Shown piece by piece: positions 26,000 to 39,525 of a DNA stretch of 64,000 nucleotides; the stretch's first letter is position 1; each line of letters begins with the position of its first letter. The DNA comes from Polytrichum commune (taxonomy: Eukaryota > Streptophyta > Polytrichopsida > Polytrichales > Polytrichaceae). The stretch spans positions 9,052,001 to 9,116,000 of the forward strand of contig OX485803.1 of the NCBI GenBank assembly GCA_950295325.1, given 5' to 3'. The position numbers and the translations under genes were made by a program. The notes under the pieces were generated by a model. The model saw only the letters and a list, made by a program, of their open reading frames with translations, did not search any database and was not told where the DNA came from.

Positions 26000-27672
26000 T
26001 CTAATGGACAAGGTGCATCTGCAAATGCTGGCGCACCTGCAACTGCGGAGAGAGGTTGAAGAAGAAGAAGTAGGTCCAAATGTAACGTCTTTCTCACCCG
26101 AGAGAACAACTTCCAAGCTAGTCTGTCTGCCTGTTTGTCACAGCAACAAGGTAAGGCTTGTCTTGGGCTCGAATGAATGTTACTGCAGAAGCAATGTAGC
26201 CGAATATTCATGAGCAGTAGCAAACGGGTAGTAGTTGTCGGTAGGTTCGAATATACGGTGCGACCGACATCGTTGGACTTAAGCTTCGAAAATGATAAGT
26301 TAAGCATATTCAGGAAAGCAGGAACTAACTTCAACTTAAACGAGTTTTATAAACTCCATTTAAAGCCTGCTGAGTCCGAATCGTGCAGGTATACTTAGGC
26401 TTAACTTATATCATCACAATTGTCACACGGAACGCATCATCACAAGTCATGGTGAAATACAAAACAAGGTGAGGGAAAACAAAGTACAGAAACTGCAAAA
26501 GTGAGTATATTGTAGGTTGCAAATACCAAAAAAAAAAAAAAAAAAAAAAAAAAAAACATTTTAAAGCTCAGGATGAAAGACAGCAAATTCGAGATTGTGA
26601 AGAACAAGAGACACCCTTACTCTCGCACCCCTGCAGGCCCTAGGAATTGAGTATACCTCAGGTACTACTTAACGTACCTATATATCTGCAACCAAGAATC
26701 GAAGCAGCTGTTGCAGCACCGGCAAGTCAATCAGCTCCACGTGATCAACAAAAACTACCTTTTCGAAGATTAACAACTATTGACAACCAGAAAAGACTGA
26801 CATGGAGACAGGTTCGACGAAGGAACTCCAACCAAAACATGGACGACGTAGTACTTCTGCGGTTTTCTGCAGCAGCCGACGAAGCTCTGTCTGCGACTAC
26901 TCCCACAACTTAAACCTGCGATATAATTTTCAGGAACACAATAGGGCTAGGCCCTCCACAAGAGGATTCGAAGCTGGCTGGCTCCCAAGTGAGAAGTAGA
27001 GCATGTAGAGGCGGATCTCAAAGTACGTACCTATTCACCTAAGAAATCTTGCGGCAGCTGTATCTTGCACATACAACACTCGATGATCGATGGCCCTGAA
27101 ATTTCTTGCAGGAATGAGCCGGGACCTGCTTTATATACACTGCCAAGTTCGAGCCTAGTCTCCAATCGTTCAATGCGTAGCATCTCTTCGAGTACAGTGG
27201 AACTGGGACTCAGGGTGAACTTCTATTTGGAGCGGACCGAAAAGAAAATGTCTAAAACCAAATCCCGTTACAAAAGAAACGACAAACAGATTCACTGCTC
27301 GAAGCGCGGGGGGCGAGGGAGGATGGGATGATTCAACGGTTTCTAAAGTAGTTTTCTTGGACAACTGGGTTTGAATCTATCTCGGACTCTGGAGTGACCA
27401 GGCTAGTTTCACTGTTTCCACTACAATATGTTTTATCTGATGATGATGACAACGGAGTCCCAAATTCCTATTCATAACTGACTCAAGTTCTGATTCAGAG
27501 TATGGCGACTTGACTCACCGTTCTTGGAAAATGCTTAATTCCTGAACTGTGGTGATGTCTTAGACTTATAAGTGGGATCTGACACGAGTTAAATCTTTCC
27601 TTATGTTGTTCCGACTGCATGATCCATGCTTCTTCCGAAGCAAAAAAATAGGTGCCATTCCAGATTGCGTGG
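26000..27672. other. Spacer with a poly-A run
   Basis: No gene supported. A run of 29 A lies at 26528-26556. Open frames at 26647-26913 and 27065-27331 have no motif. Confidence 0.35.
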
Positions 27673-27683
27673 CCCTCACTTTT

Positions 27684-27773
27684 GATTTGGGCGAACCAAC
27701 CCATACACTTGTTCCTTGTTGGATGCCTAAACCCTTGCCTCCGAGGAACCAGTTTACGGGTTGGTTTGCCCCA
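27684..27773 (+). mobile_element. 90-bp palindromic mini-element P, copy 1, with an 11-bp target duplication
   Basis: The element is one imperfect hairpin. GGGCGAACCAACCCATACAC on the left pairs with the reverse complement of GGGTTGGTTTGCCCC on the right. It is flanked by exact copies of CCCTCACTTTT (27673-27683 and 27774-27784). A duplication of this length fits Mutator-like transposition. An inverted second copy is at 53353-53438. Confidence 0.8.
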
Positions 27774-28072
27774 CCCTCACTTTTACCAGAAGAATTTTTG
27801 TGAAGGTAAAAGTGAAAAAGGATACATGAATGTTACATGTATACATACTTTCCAAAAATGGACAACTGAACATGTGCAAACTTGTAGTCAACAATGATTC
27901 ACTTCTTAATTAATTAAATAAAATTCGGTCGTTGACTTCCATTAACTTTATGTTATTAACAATTAATCACATAATATGTGCTTGAAGCTCAATCTCATCT
28001 GTACTCAAAGAACAAAATCAGGTGAGACCAGCAGACTCTCAATAATTTCCAACGCAGAGTACTTCCTTGCAG

Positions 28073-28377
28073 TCACGGCATAGGCACTGGGGGAGCAAGG
28101 ATTGAATTGCACCTCATGGCAAATATCCTGCAGGTCACAGACATGTGCTGTATACTGGATTTTCAGAAAAGCACATCATTTCTCTAAGTACTCACCTGCT
28201 GGAAAACATAATTTCTGTGCCCCAAATCATATCTTTATCAGAATATAGTACATGCTGCATGCAAAAGCGCAGCTCCTTGTCCCTTCTTGTCAGCCTTCCT
28301 AGACTAGCCAATTCTTCTTTTCCTTTTATCTTTTCCTTGGATGGCAATTCCAATTCAAAATTCAGATGTTCAACTTG
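28073..28377 (-). CDS. Possible 3' end of an unrecognised gene, two exons
   Basis: A 182-bp exon (28377-28196) reads QVEHLNFELELPSKEKIKGK, continues through CMQHVLYSDKDMIWGTEIMF, and ends at a strong CAG|GTGAGT donor. A candidate acceptor, ACCTGCAG, opens the next exon at 28127. In phase it gives RIFAMRCNSILAPPVPMP and a stop at 28073. In another frame the same exon reads DICHEVQFNPCSPSAYAVTA and stays open to 28005, so the true joining is uncertain. The first exon is lysine/glutamate-rich and helix-like. I do not recognise the protein and cannot place its upstream exons. Confidence 0.35.
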
Positions 28378-28379
28378 CT

Positions 28380-30960
28380 CATTTTAATTTTATATATGAA
28401 GTCCAACACAGCCAACGCCAAAAACCTCATTTTGTGATAGACTTGCTGACTTGCTGACTTGCAGGGAAAGAAAAACTTAGATTTTCAGACATGAAAAAAA
28501 ACCTGATTCAATTGTCAGAGTACAAAGAATCTGGAATATACATGAGCCTTAAATGGAACAAACCTCACATCTACACCAGCAACTGCACTGTAAATTGTTT
28601 TGTAAAATACAAGAGATTATCACGGAAGCTCAAAACAGCAACAGCATCACCGACGCCAACAAGAACATGTACTATCACAGTACCCAATGCCACTTGTTCA
28701 CCCAATTGAGCCTCCAATTTGACTCCCCAAGCTTCTCATAGGACTAGGTAGGCAATTGAAGGGGGTAGTTCAAATTCACGCAATAAGATAAGGAAGTCAG
28801 TGATAACAACTTTTGTACATAATTGTGCACCTTTAATTTATAAAACTCTATATCAACATTTTTTCCAAATTGAATTATAGGGGAGATGTGAAGCTAGAAT
28901 CAGATGGCTACAGCTTTTTTAACATGGTTGAGAAGCTCAATTTGTGGCACAGAATTTAGCTCCTATTTCCTCTTCCAGAATTCCTTGCTAAGGTTACTAT
29001 TTAAATAATTGAAACTACAGCCAATCACTTGTTTTCTGGAGTCTCAAAAAGCACATGGGCCCATGGGCAGGCACAGCAATTCTGGTGCCGTTTTGTTTTC
29101 TCCAACAGCTTCTTGAATCTTTCCAGACCTTTCCCCCACATGAGGGTATCCAGAAAAGGTGTGTGCATAAGCCCAACATTCTTGTAATGGAATTCTTGTG
29201 ATCTCAAGCTCTAGAAGAACCCCATACGAATTGCAAGGTTGTTTTATATTATGTGTTTCTCATGATGTACTTGCGTACATACTTCCTATCAGTTGCATCC
29301 AAAACGAGGAGAGAGGGAATTATTGTATATGAGTGCACCCTCATCCATCCAACATGAAAACCCTGAAATAGCATGCAGTCCGGAGGTTATGTTTTTTAAT
29401 TGATTTTACGCCATAATTAGCTTCAATGGCCCCGAATTAGATTACTCGCACGTGATCATTTGAGATGAATTTGCAACAAACTTATAGGAGGCCAAGTTTT
29501 AATGTTGGATGGATGAGTACCACGTGGTACGCCCTCTCTGCCAAAGAAGATATCATGCTGATGCAGACTGGAATTAATTGAAGGAAACCCTGAGTGTAAC
29601 AACCCTACATACTGCATATATAGTTGTTCAACAATATCAACCTATTGACTATATATGATAGGCGTTAACCTGCATAAATAGAGGTAGAAAGGCTGACACT
29701 TCCAGATTTCAAGTAAACTTTATTGCTGAATGGGTAAATAAATTGAGTAATATCTTATTACCTTCAATCCTCTTCAATCTACACACCTTCAAATTTGTCA
29801 AGTTGCATGAAACAGCTCAAGCAGACATTGATGATATGGGGATGCACTTCCCAAGGACAATACAGAACAAAAAGCTGACTGGTTAGTACGTGAAGAAATG
29901 TAGAATACAGTCGTCCCACGAAAACTTCGTTGTTTAGAGACAGGGCCAAAGCGTTGACGTTTCCAAACTTCGAAGCACCATAGTGGCCAAGCATTGAGAA
30001 TCTCTCTTGTCACTAGCTCACCTACTCTGCAACCTTCACCTGCATCTTCATGGAACCCTAACACCCGACTGCTAAGAATTAAAATCGGGCTGAGGGAAAA
30101 TTGCATGTACATGGGTGTCGTGAAGGGCATTGATTCTACCACCAAATTTGTGTCAATTTGGCTAATAACTTGGTATTTCTTGTCTTCGTAAGTGGGGCCA
30201 CATTTCACAATGGATGAGCCTACCTAGACAGCATTAGCGGTAACGAAGCTCTAGCCCAACTGTGGGTTAACTAGATCACCAGAAACCTATATATACCCAT
30301 TTTGGTGACATAGTCTATATGAAGGTTGTACGCTTATATAGGCAGCAATGCTATTTATGGATTAATCTCTCCACGTGCATTGTTATGAATTGCAGTGCGC
30401 CTATTATGGACCAAGTCCAGACTCGAGTATCCCGAAAGGGTCTACTTGTCTAGTAGCCATACAACTTGAGCTTCCTAGTATGTTCTAGGTAGCTCTTCAC
30501 TTTACATATTTGCAGTAAGCAATGAAGCTTGGGTCTCCCAGCAACATAGGAACTAAATTTATTATAGTGGAATTAAAAAAACTTCTTCGGTGCCCAAAGG
30601 TCATTCCACCGGACAGGAGTATCAATGGCAGATTCCACTGAACCCATCTTTGACAGCCTTCCCTGTTAATTCAATGCCAAAACTGGTAACTTTGTCATCA
30701 CCATCACCTCCTTCTTCATTCCAAGGGGCACCTCTATTCCAGCACGCCTAACTTACAACATGCAAGGGTGGCTCAAACTGGGCAGCCAGGGCCCATCTTC
30801 TCATTGACAAAGAATAAGATTATTTCAGGGCCAAAAAGGTTTTAGTTAATACTAGGGCAGCAGTACATACCCGGGTTCAGTATCCAATGCCCTACATACA
30901 CATTCATTTATAGAATTTCAACTACTTGCAATAGACACCGAGGGAGGTCTCAAGTCAATA
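28380..30960. other. Stretch with scattered protein-like pieces, unresolved
   Basis: Minus-strand pieces that look coding, but that I cannot connect, lie near 28741-28600 (GVKLEAQLGEQVALG), 29207-29025 (GKGLERFKKLLEKTKRHQN) and 30780-30690 (GIEVPLGMKKEVMVMTKLP). They could be exons of the gene ending at 28073 or unrelated. An open frame at 29798-30208 (-) has no known motif. The left arm of a family D repeat lies at 29306-29365. Confidence 0.25.
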
Positions 30961-31047
30961 TTCAAAGTTTTGTACCAGAATCTCCAATCACGCACCAAAC
31001 AGTCACCCATCACGTACAATAATAGTCTGAGAGAAGGGGCCCTTCAT

Positions 31048-31294
31048 GATGGAGAGAGAGGGAATTATTGTATGCGAGTGCACCTCTCTTCTATCCAACA
31101 TGAGAAATGTGGCCCCTATAGGTTTGTTGTTGATTCATCTCAAATGACTGCAAATAGAGTAATTCCGGGACTCTGAAGGTGGTTTTAGTGTCAAATCAAC
31201 TAAAAAAACATAACCTTCAGGCTGCATACTATTTGAGGATTTTATGTTAGATGAATGAGATAAATGCTCGTATACAATAATTCCCTCTCTCCAT
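31048..31294. repeat. MITE family D, copy 1 (about 247 bp, long inverted ends)
   Basis: The left end, GATGGAGAGAGAGGGAATTA, is repeated inverted at the right end, whose reverse complement is GGATGGAGAGAGGGAATTAT. The inverted similarity extends about 55 bp. A related full element lies at 46681-47106 and a left arm at 29306-29365. Non-coding. Confidence 0.7.
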
Positions 31295-31394
31295 CCAAGA
31301 TTCCAAGTTCTTGCCTCATGCACACCAACAAACTATGGTCAGGTAAATACGTTGGTTTAGTGTAGACTACACTAATTACTATAGTCTACCCTAA

Positions 31395-31879
31395 GGGGCT
31401 CTTCACACTATGGCCGAAGGTGGAGAGGCCGTCAATTTCCACCAATCCTATTGCAAGAACCCAAGAGTTCGGCCTCTTGACCCTTCACACTAAGGCCAAA
31501 GTCCAAAGGCCATTGCAATTTAAAATGATTACTTTTTGAAGGAGGCGGTGGACTCTCGAAGGAAGTTTGGATCGGACGGGAATGAAAACCCAATCTATGG
31601 TCAAGAGGCCGTCGATTTTTTTTCATAAAAAAATCAATCATTGACAAGATCTTGGCCGTTAGATTGGAGGGGTTGTTTTGGGCAAGGAATAAAGTGGGAT
31701 GTTCCTTTGGGTTTGGACTTTGGGCTTGGGCATTGGAGGCTTCACATTATGTCTGGCTGAAGGCTCCAATTACTATATTTTATTGGCTATTTTCAACTCA
31801 TTTCATTGGACTCTCAACAAAGTTTGGCCACTCAATCCCATGGCCTCTCGACTTCGACAGCCATAGTGTGAAGCGGCCC
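31395..31879. repeat. Harbinger/Tourist-like MITE with TAA target duplication
   Basis: The left terminus is GGGGCTCTTCACACTATGGC and the reverse complement of the right terminus is GGGCCGCTTCACACTATGGC. TAA stands on both sides (31392-31394 and 31880-31882). Three-base TAA duplications with GC-rich GGG termini are typical of PIF/Harbinger MITEs. The interior carries further copies of the CTTCACACTA motif and has no transposase. Confidence 0.7.
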
Positions 31880-32030
31880 TAAGTAAAGCCTTTTTGTTGG
31901 AAGCCTTGCTCAACAATGCTTATAGTCCTTTCATCTCTTTTTTTCAACTAAAAGACTTAATGATTCAATCCTAGAATATGGACTCTTCACACATATCGTC
32001 TTCTCAATACACTAAATAATCCTAGTACTA

Positions 32031-32155
32031 TGGACCACATTAAATTTCTAAAGTCCACACTAATTTTCATAATGAGAATCATTGTGTGCCACATTAAATT
32101 TCTAGAGTCCACACGAAATTTCATAATGAAAACTATTGTGCGCCACATTAATCGT
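32031..32155 (+). repeat. Two-unit tandem repeat of about 62 bp
   Basis: The unit CACATTAAATTTCTA.AGTC, with CACAC..AATTTCATAATGA and ATTGTGYGC, occurs twice and starts a third time. Confidence 0.7.
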
Positions 32156-32999
32156 CAACTCACACAAAATCTTCAGTAAAAAAACATTTATCTTGGACCA
32201 CATTAATTATTTCCCTGCATAGTTAATGTGGGGGATTATTTTATTTTGTGCTACTTTTGACATCAAAGTAATATTGAATGTGTTGGTCGGAAATCTCCAT
32301 GACGATTTTAGATAAGACCCGAGGTCTTGGACCCACATTAACTCCACCTTGACTATAAATGTGGTCCACGCTAATTATTTCCACCTTAAAGTTTTATCCC
32401 ACACAAATAGGACTATTTAGTGTAGTTTCTATTTTTCTACTGTTGAAATTGATTTTACTTGCAGGTAAAGGTGTTTCGCAGTGTTCCAGAATCACGTCTT
32501 TGTTCAATGTACCTTGGTAGATTCCCAAAGAATCTTCATATACAGTGCACCTAGTCGTAGGTCCAAATTCAATGCACCTATAGGTCAGTGAAATTACCCT
32601 ACCTACCCTTGCAATATGACATGTGACTAAAAAAGTGTGACATTATTTGCATGAAATTTCATCATCCACACTACATTTGTTGTAAGTCAATGCCCACATT
32701 TCTACTTTTCCATTTGAAGTTGTATTTCTGTGTCTCGCCTATTTTCCATCACTATTTTTATAATTACTATAGGTCTCATGGAGACCAAGAGTTCAAGTGT
32801 TTAGGGCCAAGACTTGCTTCATTGCCCAACCCACCAGCTTATAAACCCTAATTTCCGAGCCTCCCATGCTATCGATTGCCATGCCTTCAGTGCTAGCAAG
32901 GAATCGATCGAATGTAACTTCAAGCAAGGTATTGGTTGAATGGACCACTTCTCAAGACATTACTAACTTGATAAATGACCCATATGGTTACTTTTCTTA

Positions 33000-34660
33000 T
33001 TAGGACACCTATATTTGAGTGGTATGTGGTTAATTATGCCCTGGTCTAGATCACATCTTCATTCGGTTGGGTCCACCCCCTCTCACGCCTCCTTCACTGC
33101 CCGGTCTTCCCCATGCTCCCTACCCGCACTTGTGTGGGAACTTTCCCTTGTTGGGGACCAATGTGACAATAAAATTATATCAAAAGTACAAACACTCAAG
33201 ATGGCATCACTTTCGTTATTCCCAAGTTAATTGATGAAGTACCTTCACATGCCAAAGCAGAGTCCGGGGAGTTCTATAGAGAAAACAGCTAATTGCCAAG
33301 CTTTCTGGAGGTGGCTCGGATTTTTCAATTTTTACCTGGAAGTGGGCCTAGAGAGTGCAAAATTTATCGGTTGATAGCCCCCATTTCCTAATGTATTTAG
33401 GCAATTAGCCGACATTTGTTTTTTCATTTATGCAATTTTCGAAAGGTCTAAAGTGGGGCCGGTTTTATATTTTGGTGGTGGATGTGTCATTGTCATTTAA
33501 TCTTCTTCTTTTTTCAAGTGTTTAGGATTAAATAATGTGGGCATTCACTCTCCATTTTTTTTCGTCTAAATAGTATCCTTAGCAGGAGTTGAACTTGGCA
33601 AAGCCCCTACCATATTAGGGCTAAGGATTTAGCCTTCGGAAAATACAAGTAGCACAAAAGGGTCCAAGTATTATATGGAGGCTAGTTAGTATTGAAAAAT
33701 CACGAAATTTGCGTACCATTGCCGTTAGTATCAAGTGCCCCAAACGAACAAGACATATCACTCACACTCACTGTATTAGGAGAATTCAAATAAGAAGAGG
33801 GATTAGCATACAAAAAACGGTACTTACTGTCCTTCTTCCAAAGTGGGATAGCGTCACCAATTATGTCATCTACCTCCTCATCTGGCCCTTCCAAGGCAAT
33901 TCGCAACATTGCATTGAGATTCTTACTACCCAACCTATTTCTCAATGTGGCGGGAAGCAAGTAACCCTAAACCACAAGCCAACAAGGCATAGTCTCCAAC
34001 TATGCTTAGTATTGAAAATTTTACCTAATATATATATATATTTATATATATATTTGGTCGGCTGCCCGCCGTGAAAATAAATTTTCGATCAATAATTTTC
34101 CGTGGATACTCTAGGGCAGCTTGCCTTAATGCCGGCATTTTTTTTTCTAATCGGCCCTCTTCCATAAACCTTGATTTTCTTCCGGAACCCCTTCCTAAAC
34201 TTTCCAATTGCATTTGGAAATTCTCAAAATCAACCGGCTAGCTTGTAACTAACTGCCGGCACTACCCGTTCATTGTGCCAAAGGAGTTGAATTTGCATAT
34301 TTGTAAATTTGGCATAATTTTATAATCACATTGGTTCCCAACGAGGGAGAGTTCCCACGCAGGTGCGGGCAAGGAGCATGGGGAAGACCGGGCAGAGAAG
34401 GAGGCATGGGAAGGGAAGGGCAGGGCCCGACCAAATGAAGATGTGATCTAGCCTGGGGCGTTAAGTGTGGCTCCAAGAATATGCACCAAAAAGACGTGTT
34501 TAAAAGAGATTACACTACGTGTTCAAAATATGATAACCATTCTAGATTCAATGATCAACATAATCGGGGGGTACTTATATGATCATTTGATGAGCACAAT
34601 AACCTTCACTTTTGATAATAAATAAAGTATTCATAGGAGCTCCCAAAACTATGAGGGGAG
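33000..34660 (+). repeat. Dispersed repeat family R, copy 5, split by an inverted-repeat element
   Basis: The left part ends GGACACCTATATTTGAGTGG...GTGG. The right part resumes at about 34465 with ATGCACCAAAAAGACGTGTT and runs through TTCTAGATTCAATGATCAAC. The element at 33034-34460 interrupts it. Confidence 0.7.
33034..34460 (-). mobile_element. DNA element with arms of about 155 bp and a hAT-like transposase end
   Basis: The arms at 33037-33190 and 34305-34458 are inverted copies, sharing CTAGATCACATCTTCATT and GCCCGGTCTTCCCCATGCTC. TTAA flanks both ends (33030-33033 and 34461-34464). Between the arms, minus strand 33960-33700 encodes LRNRLGSKNLNAMLRIALEG followed by DAIPLWKKDSKYRF. This resembles the C-terminus (dimerisation region) of hAT-type transposases. 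hAT elements normally make 8-bp duplications, which I do not see, so the relation between arms and coding piece is unclear. The transposase is a fragment only. Confidence 0.65.
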
Positions 34661-35049
34661 TGGCTAGGAACTCCATTTGAATTCGCTAACAATCTCCTGC
34701 TAATTGCGTGTTTGATATCCTAGGAGAAGTGGACTAGTCAACAAAAGCAATTATTTTAAGCCCAACCTACCTCATGCTCCCTTACTCGTTTCAAATAAAA
34801 GGGATGTCATGTTCCATGGCAACTTTGCCACGACACTAAGACCAAAGACTTTGTTTTTGAAGAATTCCTAGTCCTTGGCCAAATTATTGTCTATCTAGGG
34901 TAAGTGGCAGGTGGACCTTGGCAATGTCATGATGACCAATGTCTTGTGACAAACTAATAAACCCTAGTGATTGAAACTTGCTTGCTTGAGAAATTCCTCT
35001 GATACGGGAAAAACTAGCCAGGTGGCCACGTGCCTCCTATGTTCCAAGA

Positions 35050-35277
35050 AAAAAAGAAAAATTCCTCTGGTAACCTTTTGACCATTTTGAGACAGAAGAC
35101 CAAACCGGCCAACGCCAAATGAATTGAAACCAAAAAGAAAAACGCGCCCTCACCGAGGGGAGGCGGGGCCCCTCGGGTGCAAAACACCGCCACGTTATCA
35201 ACACCGTTAGCTATTCCGCGATAGCTCTTCCACCATAGTTTTTTGTAGCTCTTGCTTTCGCTTTTGCTCTTCTTCAC
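35050..35277 (-). mobile_element. LINE 3' end (left part of a LINE split by the copia element)
   Basis: On the minus strand the tail of a LINE ORF2 reads MSEEEQKRKQELQKTMVEEL, then a stop and a GC-rich 3' region. It ends with TTTGGCGTTGGCCGGTTTGG and TCTTCTGTCTCAAAA. The same closing motif recurs before an A-rich tail at 49586-49645. Strand and order fit continuation of the LINE piece at 39787-40370 across the copia insertion. Confidence 0.55.
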
Positions 35278-35338
35278 TCATCTTTATTATCTACACAAAA
35301 CTTTTCTTATCTCTATTATGCATTCTCTTATCATATTG

Positions 35339-35605
35339 TTATGCTGCCCAAATTTTTCCAGAATTTATGTCTCAAAGTGGGGTTATGCTGCCCAATTTTC
35401 TTTAGAAATTTTGTCCATAGAAAGGTTATGTTGTCTAAATTTTTAGTCTAGCCTTTATACTTTTCAAATATTCTTTCAGATTGCACTCTCTCTTACCGAA
35501 ATGCTGCCGAAATTCTCCTAGAAATTCGTTCTAACTTTCTGCCTTCACTCCTGGACTCTTTATGGTCATAACATATCTTACTGTTATGCTGCCAAAATTT
35601 TCTCA
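35339..35605 (+). repeat. Repeats in the copia leader
   Basis: The motif GTTATGCTGCCCAAATTTT, with AGAAATT following, occurs five times in changed form (near 35339, 35382, 35424, 35500 and 35583), upstream of gag. Confidence 0.75.
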
Positions 35606-38600
35606 GAAAAATTTTAACTAACTTTTTCTTCACATTTTTTTTCAACTTTTTTTTCTGTCATTTTCTCCTCCTATAGCATTTCTCCAATAACCATAGCAAT
35701 CACATAATCATAGCAGTCACAGTCATGGCCACGCAACGCCAACCCCACGAGATTGGAACACATCCTTTCTTTTTCGATCCGCTCGAGCCAGATGGATCCA
35801 ATTACTTAGGCTGGAACATTGACATGCGTGCATACTTGCGTGCAGAGGAACTCAACGCCACAATCGATCCAACACACGAGGAGGAGATCCCAACCTCACA
35901 CAAATGGCATACGCTACTCATCTTGCGCCGACACCTCGATTCTTCATTTCAACAACAATATATCCAAGTCGAGGATCCCGCCGAATAATGGGCGGCGTTG
36001 GCCGCACGATTCAAGCATGAACAAACCATTTTTCTGCCACAAGCCCGGAGCGACTGGATCGGCCTCCGCGTGATGGATTTTCCAAATTTCCTTGCATTCA
36101 ACTCCGAGCTTCACAGTATTGTAGCCCAACTCTGGCTTTGTGGCGACACCATCAACGACACCGAGATGATCAATAAGACCCTCTCTACTTTTCCTCCTGC
36201 TTGTGCAATTTTGGCTCAACAATATCGCAACATGAAGTTTACTACACATTCCGAACTCATGTCCTACCTTTTGTTAGCCGAAAAGCAGCAACAACTGCTC
36301 CTCAAGAATGCAGAGTCAAGGCCAACTAAGGAGATTCACAACAGAGAAGTCCAGAACCCGCGCATGACAACCAACTCGGCACCCACACCACACCCGAAGC
36401 CGTGCAATCCAAGCAAGGAGTCCCACATCTCCGACGCACCACGCCGGAAGCCAAAGGGAAATTGGAAGCCCAAACACACATGACACCGATATTTCAAACC
36501 CCAAATATACGCGAATCAGACCAAAACCGACTGGTCCTCTCAGTCGTCGAGAAAAACAGAGAAGGGAACTTGTCATAAATTCGGCAGAAATGGTCACTAT
36601 GCTAAGGAATGTCGTGCTTCTAGTTATGTCATTGCAATATACAAGGAGCTGCAGTCACTGCGGGAAGGAAAGAGGGAAACTCACACCCTCGATGCTCCTT
36701 CTCCCACACTCAGCGAGTTAGACCCCGAAGTCTACATGGTTCAGAGTAGCGCGCCTGCCAACAAAGCTAAAATTGCTCTGCTTGACAGTGCCTCCACTCA
36801 TACCGTTTTGCAAGACCAGACACATTTTGAGTTCAAAACTCGAAATGAGCCGTGGAAAACTTGTGACCTAGTCACTATCGCAAGCAAACGAAACTTCAAG
36901 TTTCGTGAGGGCCGGGCAGTTGTGATTCTCCCCGGGGGAGCCCCCCTCATTTGCGAAAGGGCCATGTACGCCCCGGACGCCCCTCGGAGCCTGATCAACT
37001 ACCGTGACCTACGGGCTAACGACATCCACGTTTCCACTGCGGTGGAAAACGGTGAAGAGGTCCTCGAGCTTAGGCGAGGGCCGCAGCGCCACGCCACCGC
37101 ACACGCGGCAACCAACGGCCTATATGAGCTTTGCATCATGCAAGCTAGCCCCCAAGGTGAAGAAGAGGTTGGTGAACACCGACACGAGTGTCACCCACGC
37201 CTACCCCTGGGGGTGCCCAGGCCTCTTTTCTAGCCGCCAGGTCCAAAGCCAACATTTGGCATCGCCGGTTGGGGCACCCCGAGACGACCATGATGCGGAA
37301 AATGATTCCCATCTTGACTGGTCACGACCTATGTACGAGTGATGTGGAGCGCGTGGAGGAGTGCGCAACGTGCATTTAAGGAAAGCTCATTAGGCAGCCA
37401 TCATGGTGGAAGCTCCCGACCGAAATGCCAGCGGCATTGTATCGTCTCCACGGCGATTGGTGCAGCCCCATCACTCCCCAGTCAGGTCCGTTCAAGTACT
37501 TCTTTGTACTCATTGATGCTTTAGGTAGACACGCCGAGGTGTCACTTCTTACAACCCATAACATGGTATTCCCCAAGACTTTAGCCATGCTCCTTAGGTT
37601 CCGCAACCACTTTCTTGACAACCAGATTTGTTTTCTTAGAATGGACAATGCCATGGAATTTAAATCACAGGCATTCGAAGACTTTTGTACAGCCTCAGGG
37701 ATAAAACTCACTTATTCAGTGCCTTATGAACATGCCCATAATGGCATAGCTGAAGCATACATCAAGAAAATACAACTCATAGTACGTCCTCTCCTCTTTC
37801 ATGCTAATCTTTCTCCCATTCTTTGGGGTCATGCCGTGTTGCATGCAGCAGTCCTTCTTAGACTTAGACCCACACTACTGCACACACAATCTCCATTAGA
37901 ACACAACTATGGTAGAATCCCTCACATAGCCCACTTGCACACCTTCGGATGCGAAGTATGGGTTCCAGTCTCAGATCCCAAACATCACACAATGACACCC
38001 CATAGAATTTGAGGTATCTACCTTGGTTATAACTCTCCTAGCATAATCCGCTACAAACTACCCCAAAGTGATGATATTTACAAAGCTAGATTCCAGAATT
38101 GTAAGTTCATAGAAAACAAGGTCTCCGGCTCTCAAACTAAATCCGATAAAATCATGAATTTTAAAGACTTAGAAACGCTCACTCTTAACCCAGATCCTTG
38201 CACAACATTAGCAGACTCAGAAATTAGAAAATTCCTCAATCTCCAATACCTTGCTGAGAACATCCCCGATGGTTTTCACTCGGGACCACACATAGTTAGG
38301 AGCCCCGTACCCGGCTCTAGTAACCCTGTCCCAGCAACTCCAGCCAAGAAACGAAAGTTTAATGCCACCCTGCAAACCCGAACCTGTGCCTCCATGCACA
38401 CCCACTGCAAACCGGATGATCAACATAGTCCTCGCAATCTATGTCGATGACTTAAACTCTATTGGCACCCCAACCTTGAATAAGCATGTGGAAAACCTAC
38501 TACCCAAACAGTTTGAAATGAAAGTGTTGGGGCGCACATCCTATTGTCTTGGACTACAGATTAAACATTATGCAGATGGAAACTTACTATTTCATCAACA

Positions 38601-39525
38601 AACATATGTGAAGAAACTACTCCGCACATTCAACATGGACAACGCCAACGCGCTTTCAACTCCCATGATTGGCAATAGTCGCACTGAAAATGATTCCTAC
38701 CGACCAACAGATGATGACAAGGAGGAGATCAACAAGCCGCAGTACTTAGCCGCAATTGGCGCTCTACTGTACCTCGCCACGAATACCCGGCCCGACATCT
38801 CATTCGCCGTCAGCGTCCTCGCGCGTCACAGTCAGAAACCAACCTCCCGGCATTGGCAGGGCCTCAAGCATCTCTTGCGCTACCTCCGAGGCACGGAGGA
38901 TCTCGGCCTACACTTCCACAAGGATACTTCCAGTGACATCATTGGATACGCATACTTTGGCTTCAAGACAGACCCCGTTTCAGGCAAGTCTCAAACCGGC
39001 TATATCTTCATAAAAAACAGCGCACTGATCTCATGGCGCTCCACCAAGCAGACCGTGACCGCTACGTCCACAAATCATGTTGAACTACTCTCCTTCCACG
39101 AGGCCTCCCGTGAAGCCGTTTGGCTACGCACTATGCAACAAGCCATCCTTCAAATGAGCGGTCTTCCATCGATGGACAAACCCACGACCATATTTGCAGA
39201 CAACGCGGCCTGCATCGAGCAAGTTTCGTCCGGATTCATCAAAGCTAACCGTGTCAAACACATCGGTCCTCATCTCTTCGGCTATACTCAAGACCTCACG
39301 GAGACCAAGCAGATCAAGGTCAAGAAGATTGCATCAGCAAACAACATTGCCGACGTCCTCACCAAGGCACTACCAGCCCCTCAACACCGCAAGCTCATCA
39401 TTGCGGCTGGTATGAGGACCCGCACTGAACTAGAGTGAATTAGATGGCGAACAATGACTTTATTCTTTTTCCTTCATAGCATCATGAAGTTTTTTTAACG
39501 AGGAAGATCATCGTTCGAGGAGGAG